Below are positions 43,036 to 55,302 of a stretch of 64,000 bases of DNA, piece by piece. The stretch spans positions 13,298,431 to 13,362,430 of the forward strand of contig CM064670.1 of the NCBI GenBank assembly GCA_032717465.1, written 5' to 3'. The position numbers were made by a program, and so were the translations under genes. The DNA is from Coenobita brevimanus (lineage: Eukaryota > Arthropoda > Malacostraca > Decapoda > Coenobitidae). Every line of letters begins with the position of its first letter. Within the stretch, counting starts at the first letter, position 1. The notes under the pieces are model-generated. The model was not told where the DNA came from, searched no databases, and saw only the letters and a program-made list of their open reading frames with translations.

Positions 43036-43156
43036 AATTGTCCAGCAGTAGAAAGACTATATGGAAAGATAACATCATCAGACTAAAGGAAGTTAACACT
43101 TCATATGTCATTATAAAACTTAGTACCAAGCAGAATACAAATGTAAGCGAGAAGAC

Positions 43157-43297
43157 TCAGAAGGCATAACGTGTCCTTATGTCCTCCAAGCGCTTGGAGA
43201 GTTCATTGGGAGTCTTGTCCAGGTCTTCAGCAATGCTGCGCTGTTTACCGCCATCTACCATGTTGAACTGTTCACACAGGTCACCATCAATCACATT
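43157..43297 (-). CDS. SF3B3: SF3B3 last exon
   Basis: It starts after CAG (43298-43300) at a codon boundary with NVIDGDLCEQFN and ends KTPNELSKRLEDIRTRYAF with TGA at 43157-43159. It contributes 46 residues, the extreme C-terminus of the protein, conserved to the final Phe. Confidence 0.97.
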   Translation of the reverse strand, partial: NVIDGDLCEQFNMVDGGKQRSIAEDLDKTPNELSKRLEDIRTRYAF

Positions 43298-43558
43298 CTG
43301 ACAGGGAAGCAGAGATAATATCATAGTGATTCACTAGACTATATAACCACAATGTAATAAAGGATATTATACCAAACAATTAGCTGGTCAACAGTATGAA
43401 ACAAAAAGGAAAACTGACTTCCACTCCACTCACACAGAAGTCAGTTCAACACTCCACATACTTGTACAGTGCTCCAATTTATGCAAACTTTACCTTATAC
43501 TACCATGCACAGCTTAAGCAGGATTGTTACGTGATTTGGCTCAAATTTAGTTTACAAC

Positions 43559-43597
<39 letters not shown>

Positions 43598-43691
43598 GCA
43601 CTTCATCATTTACCTAATTCTACAAAATCTAATCTTATGAAGCAAGTACAGCAGACCCTTGATATGCGATGAACCAGTATGCAATAAATTG

Positions 43692-43727
<36 letters not shown>

Positions 43728-45212
43728 CATTTATACGACCATTAAGATCCCATACAAAGCCTTACTGGTCAAAATGTGACAGCTATTCTCTCATCTTAAC
43801 TGCCAGGACCAACTTGCCTACCCTGGGCTCCTAAGCTCCTCCTGGGGCAACACAGGATTAGACGATGAATGATGAATGAAACAATCACCTACATGCAAGT
43901 CTACAGTCCTCAGTTTGTTCAAGATGGAATTGTACTACTCACTGTAGGGTGTGTTAGTGTCAATGATGGTACAAAAGTGTGGTGTTGGACTTTAAACGGC
44001 AACTGAAATGCAGTGCAGTGAAATTACCAGTTTCGGTGTTTTTTTTTTTTTTTTTTTTTTTTTTGGGGGGGGGGGGGGGGGAAAGCACCAAGTGAAGGGC
44101 ACTGACATGATATAACTATTGGTTTTGGCAAGTTTGAAACATGTTTTTAGATTATGCTGGGTGAGTCACTCTTGGCTAAAAATGTATCCCAACAGAATCC
44201 ACGTTATCACTGACCTGACATACAATAAGCTGCTGTGCAGTGTACTTTTCAAATGCATTCTCACTGTAAAACATGGGCATCCTGTACAGGCACAATAAGT
44301 CTATCTATCTATTGCCAGACGCCTTAATCCCATACAGGGTGGCCACAAACAAATTGTCTCCACATTGCCCTGTCCCCCGCCATTTCATTGCCCTGCTCCC
44401 AGCTCCCATCCCCCTCTCTCATATACCTCTCCACTCCATCCCTCCATCTCATCCTTGGCTTCCCCCTCCCCCTCTCCCCCACCACCTCACTCACATACAC
44501 ACCCCTCGTCAGTCTCTCACTCTCCATATGGCCAAACCACCTCAATGTGTTTCTCCTAATGCTTCCTATCACATCCACATCCACACCACAATCCTCCCTC
44601 ACATCCTCATTTGTCAGTCTGTTTCTCCATGTGACTCCATATGCTCCTCTGAAACAACTCATTTCCACTGCTCTCACTCTTGACTTGTGTCCCTCCAACA
44701 AGGTCCAAGCTTCGTTTCCATTCGTTAGAGTTGGTATCAAAATACTGTCATAATAGCTAATCCCATAATACCCCTCTGGGCCAGTGGGTCCCCAGCTCAA
44801 CAACTGTAGTCCAGGTTATTAAAGAGTAAGAAATCATACATGTTCTGGATTAAGTGCCTAGTCTCAAGTACCCATGTCCTATAGAAGGTACAGTAATATG
44901 AGACTGGATGTTAATGCTGTTAACTTCCTATACTTATGCTGTAATGTTATGAACATAGTCAATGATACAAGTATAAAAAACATCTGATTAACTATATGAA
45001 GATGTAGGGATGGCAACACACCAAAAACTACTGGAACAATGATGAGGCAGTAAAATGGCATGTAATCCCATCCCGGCACTTTTTTTTTTCTTTTTTTTAT
45101 GACATACCAGTACTTCCGTGTTTTGCATGGTTGGTTAACGGCTATACCATTATCAAGATACTTTTCGGCTGCACTTGTACTATACCATAACGGCAGATAC
45201 TGAAGTAAAAAA

Positions 45213-45253
<41 letters not shown>

Positions 45254-45336
45254 GTAGGGATGGAATTGCATCTTGTTTTACTGCCTTGACCTTGTTCCGA
45301 TAGTTTTTGCTGCATTGTCATCTCTACAACTAATAC

Positions 45337-45369
<33 letters not shown>

Positions 45370-48300
45370 ACTGATGTAGTGCTGCTCTCGGGCATCTGCC
45401 CTTTCCTTTCCTCCATCCTTCTTTCCTTCCATCCTCTTCTGTCTTTCTCTCCTACAGTCTTTCCTCATCCTTCTGCCTATGGGTGACTTTACACTCCCTC
45501 TTCTGCCTTTCTTTCCTTCATTATTTCCTCTTCTTCTGCCTGTGGGTGACTCTACACTAAGTGACAAGCCAAATGTTTTCTTGTACACCAGGAAACCATT
45601 TACTAAGCTGGGTGGTAACCATATAACCAAATTTTGACGTCTGGTGGATTAGTGGGTAATTACTGTGCTTCAATTGGATTGAACCAGTGAAGATTTATAT
45701 CCATGGGGTGGCTGGTGTTTATTGCTCACATAATGCCACTCAGGGATGAGTGTGGCTGGTCACTCTCACCTTAAATGTCAGGACCAACTGCCTAGCCCCG
45801 GGCTTCTACGCTCCTCATGGGGCAACGTAGGATTGGATGATGGATGGATGGATTTTACTGATTTTTTACAAAGCCTCTATGAAGAGTTGAGATGAAGGAT
45901 CAGAATGGAATGTATTGCTGTTGTGATGAGGAGGGATAGACTGGGATGGTTTGGGCATGTTGTGGGGATGAAGGATGACAACTGGGTGCGGAAGATGAGA
46001 AGTGTGAACATCAGGGGAAGGGATGTGAGAGGGAGACTGAAAAAGAGCTGGAGCGAGGTCACAGAGTGTGATCTCAGGAATAAGGGACAGAATAAGCTGG
46101 CTGGCAGAGATTGAGCAGCGTAGAGAGCCACTGGTAGGTGATGACCAGGGCTGATGCATGCAAGCATGTTGAGCCTTTTTATACAATTTAAAAAACTTTT
46201 TCCTGCTGCTGTCGTTGTTGTAAGCGTTTATAACTTATGAGCTGTAGCAGTGAGGGGATTAATGAAGACTGACAAGTCCACTCAGTTCCAAAAAGTCTCT
46301 CTTGAGATAAATAAAATTTTCTTCAAGTTCACTCAGTTCTGAAAAGTCTGTCTTGAGATGAATAAAATTTTCTGAAGAAAATAATCAAGAATACTCCCCC
46401 AGTATCCCTGCTTGTCGTAAAAGGCGACTAAAAGGGTTGGCGGAGGGTTAGTGCCCCTCTCCGGAAAACAACTAACTAAAAAAACAAACAAGAAGCCTCG
46501 GACAAGGACTGACCAAACGTTGACGACCAAGGACTGGACAAAGGACATTGCAATTGGAACTTGGAATGTAAGGGGAGCAAATGATGAGGTGAAAGAGAGA
46601 GAGATTGTCCAGGTGCTTGAGGATGCGAAAGTGGATGTATGTGGAATAACTGAAACAAAATGGAGAGGAGAAAGTGTGAGAGAATGGGAGTATGGATGGG
46701 GTATATGTGCAGGAGTAGGTGAGAATGAGAGGGCAAAGGAAGGAGTATGTATAGTTGTGAGTAAAAGATGGAAGAGGAGCGTAAGACAGTATGGATCAGT
46801 TGGATCAAGGATTGTGTGGGTAAAGTTGAAAGTTGGAATACAAATGTGAGCGATTGTGTGTGTGTATGCGCCAACACAAGATCGTGCTAGAAGAGTGAGA
46901 GAAGAGTTCTGGACAAATGTAGAAGTGTGCATGGAAAAGTTTGGAAGGAATGAGAGAGTGTTTTTGATTGGTGATATGAATGGTAAAGTTGGGAATGTGA
47001 AGGTGGATGGAATAGTTGGTGAGTGGGGTGTGCCTGCTGAGGTAGATGAGAATGGGAGTGCGTCAGTGGACATTTGTGCTGGGAGGGGGTTGGTGATAGC
47101 TAATACCCTCTTCAGGCATAAAATGATCCACAGGTATACATGGCGAGTGATGAGAAGGGTGGGTGGTGAACTGAGTGAAAGCAAGGCAATGATTGATTAC
47201 GTGTGTGTGGATGAAAGGATGCAAAGATGTATATTGGATGCAAGAGTTTATAGAGGTTGGGGGAGTGGACTTTCTGACAACTACTTGGTGGTGGCCAGAA
47301 TTAAAGTTCAAGTAAGATGGAGGAATAGAAGAAGGGAAAGACGAGAGGAAGGAGTAGTTGCAAGGAGAGTGGAAAGGTTACAAGAGGATGAGAAAAAGCC
47401 AGAGTATAAGAGAGAAGTGGAGGAACGATTGGGCAAATATGAATTGGAGCAGATGGGGGACGTGGAAGGTGTGTGTAAGATATTTACAGAAGAAATATGT
47501 GCAGCATGTGATGTGGTGCGTGGAAGGAAGAGAAGACGGAGGGGGGTGCAAGGAACAGCGTGGTGGACTGAAGAGGTGAAACGGGCTGTGGCACAAAAGA
47601 AGAAAGCATACAATGAATGGATGAGAAATAGGGGCGTGGAAGAAGTTGAGAGGCGGAAGAGAGAGTTATATGTAGAAAGAAAGAGAGAGGTGAAAAGATT
47701 AGTAAGAGAGAGTAAGAAGAGAGTGGATGAGGAATTTGGAAGGAATTTGAGTGTAAAGTGGAGGGACTCTAAGAAAATGTTCTGGAAAGAGGTGAAAAGA
47801 GTAAGACAGGTTGGAAGTGAAGTTAGCAGGGGAGTGAAAGATAAAAATGGTAGATTACTAGTGGAGAAGGGAGAAAAAGTGAGCAGATGGAGAGAACACT
47901 TTAAGGAATTGTTGAATGTGGAGGATGGAAGTAATGTGAGTATAAGTGGCTGGGGAATGGCTGGGAGAAGGAGGGAAGTGAGAAGACAGGAAGAAATCAG
48001 TAGGATAGAAGTTGTGGAAGCAATGAAGAAAGTTAAATCAGGGAAAGCCCCAGGAATTGATGGAGTGTGTGGTGAAATGCTGAAGCATGGGGGAGAGATA
48101 GTAGTAGAATGGATGTGGAAGATGTGCAGATTGGCCTGGGAGGAAGGTAGAGTCCCGGAGGATTGGAAGTCAGGTATAATTATTCCCTTGTACAAAGGAA
48201 AAGGGAAAAAAGAAGTGTGTGGTAATCATAGGGGCATTTGTCTTCTTAGTATAATAGGAAAAGTGTATGGTAGGATACTTATTGACAGAGTTAGAGAAAG

Positions 48301-51300
48301 AACAGAGCAATTAGTTGGAGAAGAACAGGGAGGCTTTAGGAAGGGAAGAGGTTGTGTAGATCAGACATTCATTCTCAGATCTTTAGTGGAAAAGTTTCTA
48401 GAGAAGGGAAAGAAGTTGTATGCGGCTTTCATGGATTTGGAGAAAGCATATGACAGGCTGGATAGACTAGGATTGTGGAAAGTGTTAAAAATATATGGAG
48501 TAGATGGGAAGTTGTTGAATGCTGTGAAGAGTATGTACGATGGTGCGAAGGCTGCAGTGCGTGTGGATGGTGAACTAAGTGAATTTTTCTCTTTGAAAGT
48601 TGGGTTGAAACAGGGATGTGTCATGTCTCCATGGTTGTTCAATCTGTACATGGATGGGGTAATAAAAGAGGTACAAGGTAGGGTAGTGGATGTTGGAGTG
48701 GCCCTGGTGAGAGAGGATAGTGTTTGGAAACTCCCTGTACTGTTATTTGCAGATGATACTGTGTTGTTGAGTGAAGACGAAGGGGAGCTGCAAGGCTTGG
48801 TGGATGAGTTTGAGAGTGTGTGTAAGAAACGGAATCTAAAGGTGAATGTAGGGAAGAGTAAAGTGATGGTCTTTGAGAGAGGTGAAGTCAGTGAATGTAC
48901 AGTGAGGTTGGATGGTGAGGAATTGGAAAATGTGAGTACGTTTAAGTACTTGGGTAGTGTGATGAGTAAGGATGGAGGTTTGGAGGGTGAAGTGCTTGAA
49001 AGGGTACAGCAGGGAAGAAAGGTTGCTGGTTCTTTGAAAGCAGTGATAAGAAACAGGGATGTGAGCATGGAAGTGAAAAAGTTACTACATGACAGTATTG
49101 TGATACCAACTCTAACGTATGGAAGTGAAGCTTGGACGTTGTTGGAAGGACACAAGCCAAGAGTGAGAGCCGTGGAAATGAGTTATTTAAGAGGAGCCTG
49201 TGGAGTCACATGGAGAGACAGGCTGACGAATGAGGATATAAAGGAGCATTGTGGTGTGGATGTGGATGTGATAGGAAGTGTTATGAGGAACACACTGAGG
49301 TGGTTTGGCCATGTGGAGAGGATGGAGGGTGAAAGACTGACGAAGAGAGTGTATGTGAGTGAGGTGGAGGGGGAAAGAGGGAGGGGGAGGCCGAGGATGA
49401 GATGGAGAGATGGGGTGGAGAGGTATATGAGAGAGGGGGGTGTGAGTTGGGAGCAGGGGAGTGAAATGGCGGGGGACAGGGCGACTTGGAGGCGATTTGT
49501 TTGTGGCCACCCCAAACGGGATTGAGGCGTCTGGCAATAGATAGATAGAGATAGATTGAGATCACAACATCCACACTTTGTGATCAATCTATAGCCAAGC
49601 TTTTGAACTAGCTCTGTGACCCTGACCTCTGACCAATTGTTCTTAAACTTGAAATACTTCATTCTTGCCATACCATGACCCCTCCACTAGGCTTGACTGA
49701 AAATGGATCAAAAGTGACCTACTCCTAAGACCCTGACCTTTGTCTGTATTGTTCTCAGATGTGAACAATTTCTCTGAATGACCCTTAATCACTGAACCAA
49801 ATTTAATCCACTCTGAATTACTGTAAAACTTTTTGTTAAAAGAACTGAAAGTCTGATACTAAGTTCCTAAATTTTGAACAACTGTTCTTCAAACTGAAAC
49901 ACTTCACCTTTGGCTCACTCTCCACCATTCACCAAGTTTTGCCTAAATAGTATGAAAACTGTCAACCTATTACCTAAGCCCAACCTATTACCTTACACTT
50001 TTTTCAGGCAACATTTACTGCAGTGCTTCACAACAGTTTTTACTTCATGACACATTATTCAATTTGCTGGCGTCTTGCTGCAAACGAATGAAATATCTAA
50101 GTGTCAGAATTGCATAAAATTAATTTTATTTTTGGTATCAAATGATGACAGGCAACAACAATAATTAAGTGCACAGTACTGTGTATTTAAAGTAAAAAAT
50201 TTTAGTGTTCCAGGAATTTTCAAAATCATGATATAAAGATTATGTTAAGTGCAAGCAATGATATGCAAAGTTTACTCCATGTGGGATAATTATTCAACAT
50301 AATGTTTCATCAAAGGATAAACAAAGGCTGTTTTACCGAGACAGGTTATGTGAACAAATATAAAACATTTGTATTTCGAGAACCAAGTAAAATAATAATT
50401 TCACTGAAACTTTTTGCATGAAATATAAATTAAAATTTTTTTTTAACAAAATAAATATGATATTTTCAATGAAAATTAATAATAACTTGTGTCTATTTTA
50501 TGGAGCAGAGGTGTTTAACCCGTTAACTGCTCTATACAGCCTGGGCTGTTACAAGTGCGACTGCTCAATAAGCAGGTGAATTTCGAGTATAGTGTCATGG
50601 TGACCAAGGCCAACCCATGCAGGCATGTTTGAGCCTTCAAAAACGAAACCGAAACAGAAACCAAAAAAGAAAACGAAAACCATACATTCCAATAGGGAAT
50701 CAGACACTTCTATATTCATCCATGGCTTTACCAAGGTAAATATTGAGCTAATATTTCGTTACTATATACTTTGACATGTGTTCTCTCAGTTCCTAAGACA
50801 AAATTTGGCCTTTGAGAAATTTCATTTTTACTCCTATGTCTGCACACCAAGGACACCTCCAAAAAACCGCCATGCGCAGTTAACGGGTTAATGTCTGGTT
50901 CTGTTACATTATTAAAAAAAAAAAAGAAAAAAAAAAAAAAAAGAAGTTCTGTTACATAGGGGAAAAAAAAAAATTCATTTAGTGACTTCCCAGATGACCT
51001 ATTTTTTATCTTTATACTGCAAGTGTTAACGCTGACAAGCTTAATAAACACAATTACGTTGCTGCAAATGGCATCGGCACATCAGCAGCACACTTGGGGA
51101 CAACTTGATACTACCGGTATCTCTTTTCAGCTCCATCCAATTAAAAGTATGTCTTGGGGTACAATCCATCCATCCATCCACCATGCAATCCTACATTGCC
51201 CCATGAGGAGCGTAGGAGCCTGGGGCTAGGCAGTTGGTCCTGACATTTAAGATGAGAGTGACCAGCCTCACTCATCCCTGAGTGGCATTACATGAGCAAT

Positions 51301-54300
51301 AATCCCCAACCACCCCTTGGATATAAACTTTCACCGGCTCAATCCGACTGGAGCACAATAATTACCCATTAAACCACCAGGCGCCAAAATTTGGTTATAT
51401 GTTTACCACCCAGCGTAGTAAATGGGTTCCTGGTGTAAAGGAAACCATTTGGCTTGTCACTCAGTGTAGAGTCACCCATGGGCAGAAGGAAGAGGAATGA
51501 ATGGAGAAATGAAAGACAGAAGAGGGAGTGTTAAGTCACCCATAGGCAGAAGGATGGGGAAAGAATGAAGGAAAGATAGATGAAAATGGAAGGAAAGAAG
51601 GATGGAGGAGAGGACAGGGCAGACACTCGAGAGCAGCACTACACTGAGTGAGTGGATGGTGAGCGCCCCCACCTACCACAAAATGTCACTAAATTTAAGT
51701 TTGAGGTTTCATATGCTCTTGACATCCACAAATTCCTCGTGTGCCTTCAAGGAGACATAACTAACTAATGCTTCAGCAAGTGAAGCAAAAGGATCACAGA
51801 GTCACTGTTCTGTATGAGTTTCTACTATAGCATTCCTTCCAAGAGAACAGCTCACTGTCAAGGCAAATTCTTAAAATAGTAGCACTAAAATTTAAATAAC
51901 ATCAGGAGCCAATGTTCCTACATGTGCAAGAGTTGCAAGGTCCAAGGAGCATTATACTGAATGTCTCATGCAAGCAATCAAAAACATTTTACCAATGTCC
52001 AAATGAGACAGCTCCTGGTGATGGTTTCATATTACAAGAACAGCCGACATAAAAATTAAGTTAACTCTAATACATCTTCTTACCTGTATGTACTTCCAAT
52101 AATTAATTAAGCCTATTATGCTCTTCATGAAAACATTAATTTCCAATAATTGCTGCAACCGTTGTACCGTGGGGTTGGCTGCACCCCGGAGGAGGAGGAG
52201 GAGGAGGAGGAAAGCAAACAGCAACAGACCTTATGGTCCTTTCGAGGCTGCTTGTTACAGAGAAAACTATGACTACAAGAGCTAACTCTACATGCTGAAG
52301 GATAAGGATAGTAAAGCAAGAAGGCTCCTCCCACCCCAAAACCCTCCAGGAAAAAGTGAGAAAAACCACCATGCAGCATGGAAAAACTGACATAGAAATT
52401 TCATACGAAATACTGGAAAGGAAAAGTCACATTCTATAATACTTTGTCTATAAGCTACCCGACTGAGTAACCTGAAAGAGTAAGTAATCAAATAAACTAA
52501 TAGTTACGGCATGACATTATAAACCGGTACATTGAGTTAATGGGAAGTCTGTGGACATAACGTGGAAACTACACACTGCACAATGTAGATGTTTAGGGGT
52601 GGTGCGGCAGCCTTGCCTGGCGCTTTTAAGGTAGGCAACAGTCAATCAGGCCCTAGCTCCGTTCACTCCACTGAGACAAGGAACTCTCCCATGTGGGACA
52701 AGTACACAAGTTTCCTCCTGATGCAGTGATCCCTGGTACATTAAAAAAATCCCAGTGGTGGTCACATGACTAACAGAGACCCTCAGTGATCCACAGCTCA
52801 TCACAGGTCGAAAGTAAGAGTAGTGACCGTTAACTCAGGGCTATCTGTGCAGATCCTAATCTGTGCTTATATTACTTATTGCATTTAATAAACTGATAAA
52901 TACATGAAGACGTGATGCGACACTATGTATGGGCACGTTAAGTTTATGGGGTGTCTTGTAGACAGGAGGGGAAAGAGCTTACACGTTGCTGGTAAAAGTA
53001 AGTTATTCGGACAGAAACTCAGTCAACTGAGGATTTTCATGCAAATACTTGTCTATTTTGTTTTTAAATGACTTAACTGAGATACTGTTCACGGTATCTG
53101 AGGGTAATCTGTTCCAGATATTTATGATTGTTGAAGAATTATTTTGCTTCATGGGTTCTGAAACGCTTTCCCATAATTCTGCAACCATTACTCCTGGTTT
53201 GACTCGACCGGTCAATTTCAAAATATTTATTCATGTCTAAGTTGCCATATCCCTTCATGATTTTGAAAACTTCAAACAGGTTACCTCTTAACCTGCATTT
53301 CACTAGACTACATAAATTAAGTTCTTCAAGGCGTTCATGATATGATTCGTTTCTCAATCGTGGTATCACTTTTGTGATTCTTCACTGTATTTTCTCTAAT
53401 TTTTCTATGGCCTTTCTGTAGTACGGACCAGAGCTGCATACAATACTCAAGATGGGGGCGCACTAGCAAGTTGTACATTGCAAGTATGGCTTTCCAATTT
53501 GAACTCAAAAGTTCTTGCAATAAGACCCAACTTGTTAGCAACTTTCATCGCCTCAGTGCACTGCTTACTCAGTGTTAGGTCATTTGTTATCATCACACCA
53601 AGATCCTTTTCACTGTCTGTACTTAATAACTGAATATTAATCATTTTCTAATTCACATGGATGTTGTTATTTCCAATATGAAGTACTTTGCAATTTTCAA
53701 TGTTGAATTTCATAAGGTGCCTGGTGGTTTAGTAGAAAATTGCAGTGCTCCAAGTGGACTGAGCTAGTGAAGGTTTATATCCAAGGGATGGTTGGGGTTT
53801 ACTGCTCACGTTAATGCCACTCAGTGATGAGTTAGGCTGGTCACTTTCATCTTAAATGTCAGGACCAACTTGCCTAGCCCGGGCTTCTACGCTCCTCATG
53901 GGGCAACGTAGGATTGGGTGACGGATGGATGGATGAATTTCAATTGCCATTTTTCTGCCCAGCTTGCCAAAGTGTTCAGGAGGAGGAGGAGGAGGAGGAG
54001 TTATTGATTGTCCAATAAGGTGTTTTGTGCTGTTTAGCTACTTCAGGAGGTATTTGGGGTATCTAAAAGCATGATGCTTATGGGTTGATGCTTAAAAAAA
54101 TAATTATTTACCTATTCCTATGCTCCTCATGGGGCAACATAGGATTGGTTACCTATTTACTTACTATGTAGCCACAATAAATAAAGTTTACCATAACTAT
54201 TTATGGTAAATAAGGTACGAAATTTTGGCACCATAACCAAGTCTGTGACCTTCAAAAATAGTTCAAGGCCATTCATAAATGGTACATGTATTTAGATTAA

Positions 54301-55248
54301 CCTAAGGTAGTTTCTTGTGTAATATCAACAAGATATGAAGACAAAGGTGTGGAGGAGTGCATAGGTACATTTTACATTTGTAACTGGCTAACTGTATGCT
54401 TAACTGTAACCAAATTCCTCTCAGATAACAGGAGGAACCACAGCTATATTTCTGTAAAGTTACAGCTTTACAGCTTTTGTGGGTTTTTCTAAAACACATG
54501 ACAAAGAAAACACTAAGCAGATCTGAATTTGGTACTTTCTACCAGGCTAAATAGCAAAATATCTGGCCAAAATTCTTAGCAAACTTTTTTACCAGGGGAT
54601 ATTTCAACTAAATAGCTATATCTCAATTAGTTCCTGAAATATTTCAATTTCAAATATGCAATTTTTGCACCAAAAATGACAGTACGACCTTCAAAAAGAA
54701 GTAAAGGTCATTTATATTTGGCACAAGTACCTGGGTTACCCTAGGATACCTTCCTGTATAATACCATGAAGATCTAAGAAAAAAAAAAGAGCTAAAAAAA
54801 AATAATAATAATACAGTACTTCCAAAAATTTGTCCTTTATTTGACGAAGCTTAATAATACCTCCATGTCTGGGAGATGCAAATGAACGTTAAGGCTTATG
54901 GGCACATCGGTGCCATCCCTATCCCTATGTAAAGTCGACCAACACTCCTGATACTGTCTACTACAGTAATGCCCAGTTAATTCAGACTAATCATGGGAAA
55001 AGCCACTCCATACTAGCCAATTTTACAGATAAACTAAGTTCCAGAGGACAGGACCACACACCACAAACCAAGTGACAGTTCTAATATACAATGCTGAACT
55101 TTCTTTTCTCAGCCTATGGTTCTATTGCAATGCACAGTAAACACTATAAAAAGTCTTAATTCTTATTAAATTTACAATACAGGCAGTAAAGAAATTGTCA
55201 AAACAGCAATTATGTACAAGATTATGTGTACAATGTAATACAGCAAAG

Positions 55249-55302
<54 letters not shown>

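Noticed and set aside
46856..49525. An 889-codon host gene
   Set aside because: Endonuclease and reverse-transcriptase motifs, the GATA tail and near copies at 62.3-64 kb identify it as a LINE.
52125..52393. Serine/proline-rich minus frames near 52.2 kb
   Set aside because: They arise from a (GGA)n simple repeat and are not bounded by splice sites.
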